This document shows, in pieces, positions 32,980-58,312 of a DNA stretch of 64,000 bases. This DNA is from Auanema rhodensis (Eukaryota > Nematoda > Chromadorea > Rhabditida > Rhabditidae). The notes under the pieces were generated by a model. It ran no database searches. It was not told the origin of the DNA and saw only the letters and a program-made list of their open reading frames with translations. The DNA lies in contig OZ059898.1 in NCBI GenBank assembly GCA_964057225.1, positions 16,035,267-16,099,266 of the forward strand, given 5' to 3'. The position numbers were made by a program, and so were the translations under genes. Numbering within the stretch: position 1 is the stretch's first letter; every line of letters begins with the position of its first letter.

Positions 32980-34687
32980 GAAATTAATTTTTGATTGGAA
33001 CACATTGTATTCCAATGATATTGAAATAAACATTTTTCTTCAACACTCTCATTCATTTTCAATATTTGAATTGATAGATGTCTTCAACTCAACACAATAT
33101 GTGAACATGCAACCATAAGTTATAAACAAATAGATAATTGAGAGAATAGCCAAAGATAGTTGGAGTGAAATAAGTATGGTGTAAAGCTCTTTATTGAAGT
33201 TTTTCTTTCATTTGTATAGCTGTTAAATGAGTACGAATACGAATTGTCAATATCTCAAGGTAGTCTTCAAAATCATCATCACTACCGTTGTTTCAGGTAT
33301 CATAAAAACTTATTTGTAAACCTAATTTATATAAATAGGTAATTCAGATGGTATAGAGAACGCTTCTCATTCATGTACTTTTGAAAGAAGAAAAGAAAAC
33401 ATCGACACCAAATGAATAAGTCTAAAGAACTGGGTTCACGCTAGACTTCAAGTGGCATGTCGGAAGAAGCACTTATGTATTTTTGGTGAATAAGCAAAAT
33501 TAGCAAATATTCTAAGAATGCTGTAAAAAAGTTATTGTGCATCAATATGAAATTCAGTCAAATTTTTAAATTTTTCATTTAAATACGTATTATAATAAAT
33601 AATAAGTCATATAAAATACCGACAATACATATAAACATTAATATCTCTAATACAATAGAAAAAGCCCATTTTGAACAAAAACCTTCATCTGAGAGAATGT
33701 TTCTCTCTCTTTAATATCTTCCTCTCTCCCTCGGTTCTCTCTCCCCCAGTTCTCTCTCTCTCCCTCTCTCCCTCTCTCTCTCCTTCTCTCTCTTTCTCTC
33801 TCTCTCAATCTCAATCTCTCTCTCTGTCTCCCTCTCTTTCTCACTCTCTTCAGCTTTTACTTTTTTTTCTCTCTTTAGTTATATTTGCACATTCTTCATC
33901 CTGATCATAATAAATTTTGTAAGAACAACGTCCAGTTTTTGATTTTATTTTTTTAGTTACATTAAGTTATTTATCCTGATGAAACATAATCACTTGATAT
34001 AACTACAAATCTACAAGAATTACATGTAATTCTTTTTTTTTTAAATTAAACTTATTAATAGTAATAGTAATAATAAAATCAAATTATTGTTTGACTATCT
34101 CATTATTTCATACCATCTTTTTTCATTTTTTAACATTTCATTTTTGACTTCTTCAAATCTCATTCATCCGAACAGATTTTCTTTGTGTTGTGCAGATGTT
34201 TGTTCTGTGTCCTCGTCTTTCAGCTCTTATCGTTATCCGTGTCCGTAGTTCAACTGCACGGTTCAATCACGGTTATTTCAAAGCAAACGAATTTTACTTT
34301 GTACAGTTACGTAAGAAGGATCATTTGATTTTTCTATAAGATATTTCTCTCCGACTAAGTTCTTCTTTAACCTATACTATCCTATATTATAGAAATATCT
34401 CTCAGTATATATATATATATATATATATATACTTGATTTTCAGAATAATCTAATAGTTTTTAATATTTTTAATATATTTTATATTTAGTTAAGTAATTTA
34501 TAATTTACAAATTTACTTTTTTTTATTCAAATATTTTAGTTTTTTTTATCTATTCTCATCGTTATTTTTCATATCAAACAACATTATTACAGCATTAGTT
34601 CAATAACCAAACGATTCGACGACGACAACGAGAAAGTATCATAGGCTTGTGTGTTGTTTTAACAACTTACTATATATCCGAAAAATT
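32980..34687. other. Intergenic with a pyrimidine-rich tract
   Basis: No gene recognised. A CT-rich plus-strand tract spans 33695-33870 and a (TA)n run lies at 34406-34431. The right end should hold the promoter of the channel gene. Confidence 0.5.
33025..33030 (+). terminator. Polyadenylation signal of the collagen gene
   Basis: AATAAA lies 46 bases after the collagen stop. Confidence 0.7.
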
Positions 34688-36626
34688 ATGTTAAATTTAA
34701 ACCATTTTTTCATTTCCAATATATTGATCTCTTTAATATATTTTTCACAAATAGCAGGTGAGTCTCAATTTTTTTGCTTTTTTGTTTCTCTTATTATTTT
34801 TTTTCAAAGTTAGATCTCAAAATATTTTCTATTTGTTTTATAGAATCAAGTACACGGCAAAATGCAAGCGAGCGAGATCTTATGGAACATATTATGAAAG
34901 ATTATAGTCCTCATATTAGGCCTGTTAAGAATTATCATCAAGTTATCAATGTTACTGTACAACCACAAATTTATAGTTTAGTTGATGTAGTAAGTTATTC
35001 ATTTTAATTATATGTATATACATATATATATTATTCGATATATAGTATATAATATTTCAAATATTTTTTTTTTAATTTTTAGGATGAGATTCAAGAACAA
35101 ATTAAGCTTCTTATATGGTTTCCTCAGGTAAAAACTTTTTTTTAATTATATATTCTATATTGTAAAAATATATTTTATATATACTAATTGTTTTTAAAGA
35201 GTTGGACTGATGAGTTCTTGACATGGGATCCTGAGGAATGGGGTGGAATTAAGAAAATGAATTTACCTATATCTCAAATTTGGTTACCAGATGGATATAT
35301 TTTTAATACGTATCTTATTTATATTTTTTTATTTTTTTACATTTTCACATTTAAGTGTTGATACAACTGAACCTTTAACTCAGCATAATGCTAGAGTACG
35401 ATATGATGGTAATGTTGAAGTAGATTTTAATAAAGTTTGTTTTGAAAATTATTTTTTATTATAATTTTTGTAATTTTAGTTAGTTGTAGTTACCTGTCCT
35501 ATGTCTGTAATAGATTTTCCATTTGATAATCAAATTTGTAATCTGCAATTTGGTTCATGGAGCTATCAAACTCATCAAATTAATTTTATTGTAAAAAATA
35601 CATTTGTTCCAAAAAATGCTGTAAGTTGTAGCGTTTATTACAAAAATTATTTCATAATTTTCATTATATTTAGCAAAATTCTGAATGGGATATCTTATCT
35701 TTTGATGCTGAAAAGAAAAAAACACAATATGAAAATACTGAAGGAGGAATGAACGAGTATGAAGAAATATTCTATTATCTTGTAAGTTTTTCTATATTGA
35801 ATTCTTTAAATTAAAATTACTCTGACTGTTTTTTTAGAAATTACGTAGAAAACCTTTATATTATGTGATTGTTATAATTGTTCCTTCATTTCTTATTGTC
35901 ACAGTTTCATGTATAGGAATATTCACTCCACATGGAGTACAAGGAGATAGAGAAGAAAAGGTTTATCATATAGTTTATATTAGTTTTTCTCATAGCATAG
36001 TTGAAGGTTTCTTTGGGACTTACCACAATGCTTACTATGTCCGTTATTCTTGATATGGTAACTAGTCAAATGCCAAAAAGTAGTGAAGGAGTTCCTTTAC
36101 TTGGTTCATAATCAAATAATTATAATTATAATAAATTAAATATTTAGGAAGATATGTGCTGATCGAATTTGTTATATCTATTGCAGCTGTCTTAGTATCA
36201 ATTCTTATAATATTTTTACATGAAAGAACAGGTTATATGCAAACTCCGCCACCACGGTGGCTTCGAAGATTCTTCAATGCTGATGAGTATCAATTAGATG
36301 TAACATCTTATACATTCCATCACAAATGTTATGAATCTTATCAACTTCAGGTAGAAGAACATATACAAGCTAAGACATGTGAAACTGTGGAAGAAATTCG
36401 AAATTGTGTTTCATTGATAAGAGCATATATTGAAGATCAGGTTAGTTTTATGTATAATATATGTTTTGAAGTTAAAAATTTAAATATATAGGAAACAGCT
36501 GAAGATATTCGGATTATATGGCAACGATTTTTCTCTTGGGCTGATCTATTATCAATGATTTTTTTCGTAATTGTGAATTTCATTGTAACATATACAACAT
36601 TCATGAATTATAGAATTGATTTATAA
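34688..36626 (+). CDS. Cys-loop ligand-gated ion channel subunit, nicotinic-receptor-like
   Basis: Eleven exons (34688-34757, 34844-34989, 35083-35127, 35200-35309, 35356-35434, 35480-35620, 35674-35781, 35838-35960, 36007-36103, 36148-36440, 36492-36626) join in phase to 448 aa. A signal peptide is followed by the ligand-binding domain with WLPDGYIFN and a 13-residue Cys loop bracketed by CPM...QIC with FPFDNQ. Four membrane segments follow: M1 after LRRKPLYYV, M2 starting EKVSLGLTT, M3, and M4 ending in YTTFMNYRIDL. The Glu before M2 and the lack of a PAR motif favour a cation channel. The vicinal cysteine pair of nicotinic alpha subunits is absent before M1, so this looks like a non-alpha or divergent LGC-type subunit. 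The acetylcholine ligand is inferred from family only. Confidence 0.9.
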
Positions 36627-36630
36627 TAAA
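36625..36630 (+). terminator. Polyadenylation signal overlapping the channel stop codon
   Basis: AATAAA begins inside the TAA stop (TAATAAA), so the 3' UTR is probably very short. Confidence 0.5.
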
Positions 36631-36806
36631 AATTTTTTTTTTTTTTTATATCAAATATAAAATGTGGGAATTATAATTTTTTGGAAAAAAATATGAAAAA
36701 AACTATAATGTATATACATATTAACTATAATAGAAATCCGTACATCATTTGTATTCCAAAAAAAATCTCATAAAAGGAAAACTTAAGACATATTTATATA
36801 TAAAAA

Positions 36807-36891
<85 letters not shown>

Positions 36892-37030
36892 TATATATGA
36901 ATTTAGTTAAAATATAAATGAAAACTTAAGAGAATGTCATATGATCGTTGAGGAAATTTTGTTAACCGTATTATCGAGACTGATTATTAGCCTTTAAGTA
37001 CAGTAGTACAATTATTTGTTTGTTTGTTTA
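36627..37030. repeat. Convergent intergenic region with (TA)n microsatellite
   Basis: About 400 bp between two convergent genes, with a (TA)n run at 36811-36888. No gene seen. Confidence 0.7.

Positions 37031-37032
<2 letters not shown>
37027..37032 (-). terminator. Polyadenylation signal overlapping the RhoGEF stop codon
   Basis: On the minus strand the gene ends TAATAAA, the same overlap as in the convergent channel gene. Confidence 0.5.
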
Positions 37033-50434
<13,402 letters not shown>

Positions 50435-50457
50435 ATCACATAAGCTTTCTTTTAAAA

Positions 50458-51315
50458 CTGAAAAAAGAGTTGTATGAGAAATTTAAATTTACATCTACTC
50501 ACACCTTACAAGATATTATTAAACGAATTAACTATATCATAATAATAAATTTAAAATACAGGGAACACGAAAAATTCTATGAATTATAAAAAACTGAAAA
50601 TTAACAATCAACACAACATTTTTTTTTTAATTTTTTTCATGAAGATAGCTGTTTATTTCTATTCCGCTTATCAGCAATTTATTGCTTCCAGCTATTTTTT
50701 GTTGTGAACATCAAAAAAAAGAAATATATAAATATTCAAAACATATATACATACATATAATCATATATAAACATATATAATGATAAATACCTATTCATGA
50801 AATATTGATATGTTAAGATAACAATGATTGGAAATCAAGGTTAAAAGGTTCAAAATATAGTTTTTGTATCTTGAAACTACAAACACCCATATGTATGTAT
50901 ATTATGAATATTATTATATAATTATATTTATATGAATATATCTAACAATAATACATAGATTACTATTTCATAATATACATATAGTATATGTATGTATGTA
51001 AGTAACTTATATCGGTAGAAATTCAATTAACTATTTGTACATGAATATACTATATGTATATGCAACCGTGTACTTCAACAATTACTGTTTCAAATGATAT
51101 CAATAACGTAAAAATTTACGTGAATTTTAATATTCAAATGAAAATATGTTTGTAGAAAACGTTACAACTATGTAAATATAATATCCCGAGAAAAAAAATT
51201 CTTATACTTGCCAAAAAATCTACTTTCCATAACAATTGTGTTGTTATGAATGTAGAAGACATATCAACAAATTGACTCCCAAATATTTAAAAATTTATTT
51301 AAACATGTTAGAAGT

Positions 51316-51374
<59 letters not shown>

Positions 51375-54300
51375 AAAAAGAATATTGGAAGGTAGATAGA
51401 AAGATATTTGAATGAAATTGGATCCTTAGCTCTAGGAGTTAAGAGAAAGAAAACTAGAAATGTACGTATATGAAAAGAAGCATTTTTTGAAGCTTATTTT
51501 AAGCATGATAAAAAAAAATTCTCCTTCAGTATCTTAAAAACTAATTCTCAGATAAGATGGCAATTTTTGTCTGATTTTCTATAAAATCGAGAAGATGATC
51601 AGATGAGAATCGATTAATGTATAAGCTGTTGTTAGTGGTACTTGTTAGAAAGATTAATACAAATTAATTACACCATATTTGTTATAAAACTGATATTGAA
51701 AGAAGAGAACAAACATTCAAGCATAGAATTCACATTCAAGCATATTCAAGTAAACATCAAATAGTTGAATTTGTGGAAAAAAATCGAAACAAATTCAGGA
51801 TTGTTCATGCGTTATCCGATTTCATAGATGAATCCACCAATTTTTATGTTAAGACTACATGTAGATAAAATACTTAGTTGACAGTTTTAGTTTATAGAAT
51901 AATCATATCATTGTATGATATAACGTTAAAATTAATATAAAAATATAATTTTAATTAAAAAATCTTAAAATAGGATTTGAAACTCATGCGCGAACACCTA
52001 TCACGAAATAATTCGTAAGCTTTTGATGAACAAAACAGGTCTGTAATGCTCAAATAAACAAATAATTATGCTTAATCTGAAGAAAGGCAAATGATAATGG
52101 TATGAAACTCACAGCAGGTGGTTTGAGCCATTCACTTCGTACGTTAGTGAATGAGCGTTACGTTAAACATTGCTTAGGAGAGAAGTTGAGAGTTGTTCAA
52201 CTAAAATCTACGTCTATTGGCGACGTCGTCCGACAACGTCCAATCACAACGACAAAGTCCGAAGCAGCGCAAAAATCTAGTCTGCCGAATATTCTCAAAA
52301 ACGAGATAAAGCAACAAGGAATCTGAATTTGCTTTTTTATGAAGAGATAGACAGAGAGCTATGAAATAGCTACGAAACAGTTTGGTCTGAATCTTATTAA
52401 ACATTGGGAAATTTAAGCCAGAAGAACATAAGCTGATATCAAACTTCATAGATTGGTGAAAAACCTGAGAAAGAATACCAATAACTTAAAGTTTTGAAGT
52501 TAGAGGCATGTTTAAGTTCCAGATATTGAATGCTTTTACAATAAATAATATATAAGGTGTGAACTGTGAATGGTTAATTATAGAGAGCTAGTTTTAGTAT
52601 AGGAAAGGTTTGAAACTCAACATTTTTCAAAGAATAAATTCTACACCGTCATTAAACCTTTATATATGTGAGAATAAACAATGTAGAAAAATGTATTTAC
52701 TAACCACACCAACAGTTCTACAAATCTTTATATTAAACTTACCTATCACTATAATCTGTATTGATAAGTTGATCAGCTAGCATAGCAATAGATATTATAA
52801 TATGATGAATATAATTAAATAGAAATAATATATACAAAGAAAAATTGATGTTTAGTGTACTCCTAACATTCTATCAAAAAATTATTTCTGAAGTCTTGAT
52901 GAAACTTCTGAAATTCAAGAAAGAAGACTTCAAGCAGTTTATGATTATTTCGGAGACTTCAGAAACTACTTTCAAACATGATTTTTAAAACTTTAAAGAT
53001 TTTTCTGAATTCATTATCGTTTTTTAACACCCAAAATATATTTTTTCTAAATTTTTGTAGTTTGTCTGAAAAGATATAAGGGTTTCTAGTGGGTGTCCGA
53101 CTTTCATCGCACAGGACTGTATATATATATTTATATATATATATATATAATATATGTACACAATAATATAATAAATATTAAAAAATCATTACATCTTAAC
53201 TATAATTTTAAATAGTAAACTAATTTTATATTATATATGCGTATATACCTATGAATATAGTAAATGTAAAAGTAAATAACTAAGTGGTACGATGGATTCA
53301 TTGTTTTGTTTGGGAAATGCAAACATGATGCCATGATGAAAGACAAAGAATCTACATGCCAAAATGAACATCATTTCGATAGATGGAAAGATTTTAATTG
53401 TGATAACCATATATTAGTAATAAAAGAGATTGCATCTGGAATAATAAGCTAAAAGGAGAATAAATAGTTGAGTATTTAAACAAAATTATGCAATTGCTTC
53501 TCTTTGTGACATAAAATAAAAATTGTTCCATTTATACACCAGCTATGCAAATTTTGAATTATCTATCTTAATAAGTGAAATTAATATGAACAAAGAAAGT
53601 AGGATATACTTAACGGAAAACCAGGGTGGGGGGGATTGCTCTCATCAGCCTCGGGCAAATATTGACAATTGGTGCAAATTTCAAAGAATAGTAACTGATA
53701 GTTCATAGATGTTGTCATACAACAAGAAGAGCCACTACATACGTTATACTTACATATCCAGATTATTATCTATTCTAGTATTTTTGATAGAAGAATAACA
53801 TTTCTAGTTATTATTTTTATTTATAAATAACATTATTACTTATTAAATTAACTATATTGTAAATATTCGTGTAGTGCAATACATACATATAGAGATTGAT
53901 TAAATACTATAGAAGTATGATAAAAATAGTAACTACAATTGAAGTAACTATAACTTTAAAATTTATATAAGAACCATGAATAGTATAAAGAGCTTCAGAA
54001 TGAATGAAATCTGTAAACGATGATAACACGTTTTATCGTATTAATTAGCGAACTAGTTGCATAGTTATTCAAATATGGAAGAAAACAACAGAAACCTGAC
54101 CCTTGAAATTAGACCTCAATTTGGATTTCGGAACAAATTTCTAAGGACAAACACTTACCTTTTTGACCAGCCCGCTACAAACAATTATTGCGTTACTTCA
54201 GTTTCTATGACTTTAGAGAACAAACTATGATTGATAACTAATTTTAATAAAATACACTAACTTTTTGAGAAAAGAATTGAAGAAAAAAATGTTTTTATCT

Positions 54301-55315
54301 CCTGGAAAATCAAGAAAATGATTGTTGTTTGACCACATACTAGCAGAAGAAATTTTGAACACATATCCTATCATTAAAAGTTGAGAGAAATGTTGACAAA
54401 CAATGACAGTGTTAGAAAGTGCCGATTTACAACATTTGATATATGTATAAAGTTATCATTATCATTCTAATGATAATAAATCATTAAATTACATTTTTTT
54501 CATCTGAGAATTCTATTATAATGAAAAAAAAAAGAAAAACACTACAGAGAGAAACGTTAACGCAAAAAAAAAACAATTATGGAGGCGTGAATGGAGGTCA
54601 AGTGAAAAAAAACAAAAACAGGTTTCAGAACTCTCAAACCTTTACTTTCATCTAATTCATCATAGTACAAATCATGATAATTAAACCATTCAGATCATAT
54701 GCTAGGTAAGTGCTCAACACTTTGCTCATGCCCAGTTCTTTGATCAGCTGCTGAACTAATAATAGGTGATTTAAGCCATCGCAACGCCTAAGTGTTTCAT
54801 GACTTGAGCTTGTCCCAAGAATTAACACAGAAACTTTTCTATACGCCATATTACAAGAAATTCAGTCAAAGATCTTTTGAAATTTTTTATATTAATAAAA
54901 ATATTAAATACATACAAAATTCAATTGAGTACATAAAATAGCACATCATCAACCTAAACTAATGTTATAAAATTTGAGGAAAACAACGAACTAAAGTCAG
55001 ACTAGATAAATAATCAGCACATTGAGCATTTCAATCATATACCCTTTAAATATAAGCAAAACACAAGCATCACCAATTGATAACCTGTGGAAACTTGCAA
55101 ATTTTAAAATTATTTCAGAACTAGCACATACAACAAAATTCAAAAAGAAACATGTTAAATTTCACGTTTATCGATACATTCTAAAACTTATTTGGTTTTG
55201 TTTTCAAAACGGCTAATTATTGAAATTTTTATTCTAGTTATTACATGGAGAGCCATGAATTTCAGCACACGCTTTTGAAAATGGTGCTAGTTAATTTTTA
55301 GAAAATAAACATAAA
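50458..55315. other. Intergenic or RhoGEF 5' region
   Basis: No gene recognised. It holds a (TA)n run at 51323-51372. A minus-strand GTAAGT donor at about 52743 is preceded by an ATG at 52773, but that frame does not continue in phase into the exon at 50457-50402, so it could only be an untranslated or alternative first exon. A lone 74-codon plus-strand frame lies at 52102-52326. Confidence 0.45.
52102..52326 (+). other. Unsupported 74-codon open frame with a hairpin
   Basis: It is less AT-rich than its surroundings and contains an 8-bp inverted repeat CATTCACT/AGTGAATG near 52129-52155. No domain recognised and no splice context. It may be a relic of a mobile element. Confidence 0.15.
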
Positions 55316-56527
55316 TTACTCTGTACCGGATAGAATTCTTCGAAGGAGTTCGTATACACTATTAGTTATTCCCCAAGCCAACAGAGATCGAGAAAAATTT
55401 AAGTGAACACCTAAGTATAATCCTCGTAACGAGGCATTTCGTTCTTTCCATATTTCAGTAAACACTCTGATCGGATTTTCAAAAGAAGACCCAACCTAAA
55501 TTTTTTTTTAATTTTTAAATTCTAAAAAATCGAAACTTACTTTGCTCTGCATATGATTTTTAACGACGTTTAGGGGATAAAATAATGTTGAAATAGAAGC
55601 TCCTAATACAGCGCCTGATATGAAATCGGCTACTATTTGTAAAACATTATTGGGTAATGGGGCTTTCGATGATAATACCTGACAAAATGATAAGTATAAT
55701 AATTAAAAAATCAAAGCAAACCAATTGCTTGAATGGTTCCCTAAACGTGAAAAATAAGGAATTTGAAAGACTATTGCGAGCCATAACAACTGAAAATCCA
55801 CGATAATATTCTCGATAACCAAATCCCTGAATAAATTTTTCATTTTCTTTCTCTTTCCATTGGTCTTACCGAAATAGCTCGTAATGCTTGCCCCGTATTT
55901 TTAAACTCGTCGTGATATCGAGATGTTTGAAGAAGAACCTGTACCCTTTCCAAGGGACATAAAGATGCTTCACATAATCCAGCTTAAATTATGAATTCAT
56001 AAAATACTTCGAAAAAAAAAACATTTTAGAACCTAAAAAAGCTGCTTGGGCATGGCAAATGGTAAGCGAAGTATTCGGAGGAGAATGTGGACAAGCCAAC
56101 GTTTCCTTTAAAGAAGAGTAATTCGAGGAGATATAAAATGATTTAAGAAAGCTGCTTATGAACACTTACTTGAAATTTATCATAGAGCCCAAACATTAAG
56201 GCCCTAGAAGATGTCCTCATTAGTAAGGGAGGTAGTAAACCACGATATAGAAGGTGCAGCCCTTCCGATTTAAGCTATAAAACATGTAAGAAAATTTACA
56301 ACAACGTAACTCTTACCTGTCCCACTGCATCTTTAGCAGTGAATCCATGAAGCTGCTGTCGAAAAATAATTTTATAGGACGGAAAAAGTAAGCATGTCTC
56401 TATACAGCCAGCACCCCAACCACACAAAAAGTCAAGGGTATGTGTTCCTAAATCATTAATAGATGAAGAAGTTTTACTGTCAAAACTCACGTTTACCGGG
56501 ACTTGCATCAAGAGTAGCTCGAACCAT
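55316..56527 (-). CDS. SLC25A51: Mitochondrial carrier (SLC25A51-like, predicted NAD+ transporter)
   Basis: Eight exons (56527-56491, 56447-56317, 56274-56170, 56105-56033, 55982-55870, 55826-55722, 55678-55541, 55495-55316) join in phase to 293 aa, a usual carrier length. Three repeats each carry a carrier signature: [22 protein letters not shown] and [11 protein letters not shown]. Motifs [22 protein letters not shown] and the C-terminal WGITNSVYE resemble human SLC25A51/52, which bring NAD+ into mitochondria. The ATG at 56527 was chosen because it gives a 43-bp intron with GTGAGT and TTTAG ends in correct phase. The alternative ATG at 56508 would read through that intron. Substrate is inferred from the family. 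Confidence 0.9.
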
Positions 56528-56966
56528 CTTTTCTCTAGTTATGAAAACTCTCGTTTCAATATTTTTATGATATTCTTTCAATCATAGCAAGAAAACGTAA
56601 GGCTTCTGAAATATTTATACAGATTGTTGTGCCATAATAGGTATTGTAACGCACTAAAACTAGAAAAAGTTGTAAAGACTATGTTTATCAAAAGGCAAAA
56701 ACTTTCAATCAATCAGTAAAATGATATTGGTTATAACACGCAGCAGCATGATAGCTGAATAAGCGACGTCCGAATAAAAATTCTTCCGCAGAAAGCCGAC
56801 ATACTAAACAGCTTCTCACACTTTAGATTTTAATCACTTCAAACTTTATTAATTTAATCATTTTAGTTTTCCATTATTTCTATTTATTTTATTTTTAAGT
56901 TATTTTATAAACTTGAATATTATTGATTATCATGATGAAATTATTTTTATTTTCAGAAAGCATCCG
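56528..56966. promoter_or_regulatory. Shared divergent promoter region
   Basis: About 440 bp separate the head-to-head carrier and RRS1 genes. No TATA box was identified. A TTTTCAG acceptor ends at 56956, ten bases before the RRS1 ATG, and could be a spliced-leader trans-splice site. Confidence 0.45.
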
Positions 56967-58312
56967 ATGGATCTTTCCAAGATTGAATTCAAATCTACTA
57001 ATGTAGAAAAATTGGTTGATCCTGTTGTAGATCTTGGAAATTTATTAATAATTGATAGAGTACCAATTGAAGCAGATGTTATAGAGTTTGTTTTTTTTGT
57101 TGTTTTTTTCTTAATATTTAGTTTCAGATCTGGACTCGCTGATAGAGCACGGGATAATGTGCAATACTTGTTTAATCAAATTTGGGACTTAGAGCGCACC
57201 ACTATGGATTCTTCAATCCTGGCAAAGCTACCGCTTGGCACTTTCAGATTACCTCGAGAGAAGAAGGTGTTTAAACAATTTTAATATATAAGTTTTTAAA
57301 TTCTGTATTGCTAGATCCCTGAACCTAAAGAACCAACAAAATGGGAGAAGTATGCCAAAGAAAAGGGTATTGTTAAGAGGAAGAAGGATAAGAAGGTTTA
57401 TTTTTATTGAGTTGCATAGGAAACACTTAATGATTTAGGTGTACGATGAGAATACCAAAGAATGGGTACCAACCTTTGGATACAGAAGAGGAAAAGACGA
57501 TACTAAAGTACCATATATTGAAATTCCTGATGGAGGAGGTGAATTATTCTTTATATAGTTTATATAATAATTTTTGAATCTAGATATTTATAAGGATTAT
57601 TTCGCTGAGCGTGTTGAAAAGAAAAAAGAAAGAGTAGCGAAAAATGAAATGCAAAGACTAAAGAATCTTGCAAAGCAACTTAATACAAAGGTATGTTTAA
57701 CTTTTATTTATTTTTTTCCATATCTCTTTTTAGGTTAAAACTGGTGCTTCTATTGATGCTTCTATTGGTGTAGGTATATCTCCCGAAGACAAATCCAAGC
57801 AACAAGTGAAACCAAATAATAATAATAAGCGTAATATTTTTATTTTTAGGTACGATTTGCTATTGATCGTGCTAAGTCAGCTACAGCTTCATTTGGAAAA
57901 TTCCAACGCTTAGCCAAAGGAGAAAAGGAAAATGTTAAAACTGGTAAAAAAAGACAGGTAGTAATATTTAATGAGCTCCTTGATTAAATTATTCTTTTCA
58001 GTTCCAACCTAACGAGGGCGGTGCTACGGAAGAGAAAAACAGAGGACTATCCATTCTAGAAAAGATGACGAACAAAAAAGCTAGAATTATTGAGGAGAAA
58101 GCTGCCTCTATTGCGGGGCCTGAAAGAAAGTGAGTCTTCCGACATACTAATTTTATATCTAACTTGGATCTTAAAGAGAGAAGAAGGATAAGGTCGGAAA
58201 AAATAAGCCTATTAGACAGAAGAGTCAAATTCATCGCCAGCAGTGGTTTAAGAATAAGAAATCTGACAAGAAGAAAACAGGTGGAAACAAAGTTAGAAAA
58301 ACCAAGAAATAA
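56967..58312 (+). CDS. RRS1: Ribosome biogenesis regulatory protein RRS1
   Basis: Nine exons (56967-57085, 57122-57266, 57315-57395, 57439-57538, 57584-57690, 57734-57769, 57850-57957, 58002-58129, 58177-58312) give 319 aa. Family hallmarks are a short acidic N-terminal part with VDLGNLLIID, then ARDNVQYLFNQIW, LPLGTFRLPREK, EPTKWEKYAKEKGI, the WVPTFGYRRG block, and a basic tail with KSQIHRQQWFKNKK. RRS1 acts in the nucleolus with RPF2 to place 5S RNP in the pre-60S particle. The sixth exon is tiny (36 bp) and is followed by an 80-bp intron chosen by phase. The first intron is 36 bp. The C. elegans counterpart is named rrbs-1. Confidence 0.93.

Noticed and set aside
33647-33904. Arg/Glu- and Ser/Leu-rich frames in the CT tract
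   Set aside because: Low-complexity translation of a microsatellite.
52738-52773. ATG plus GTAAGT donor on the minus strand as RhoGEF first coding exon
   Set aside because: Its frame does not continue in phase into the exon at 50457-50402; joined, it reaches a stop after a few codons. It may still be an untranslated exon.
54652-54849. 65-codon minus frame between RhoGEF and carrier
   Set aside because: No recognised domain, no good splice donor, and AT-rich surroundings.
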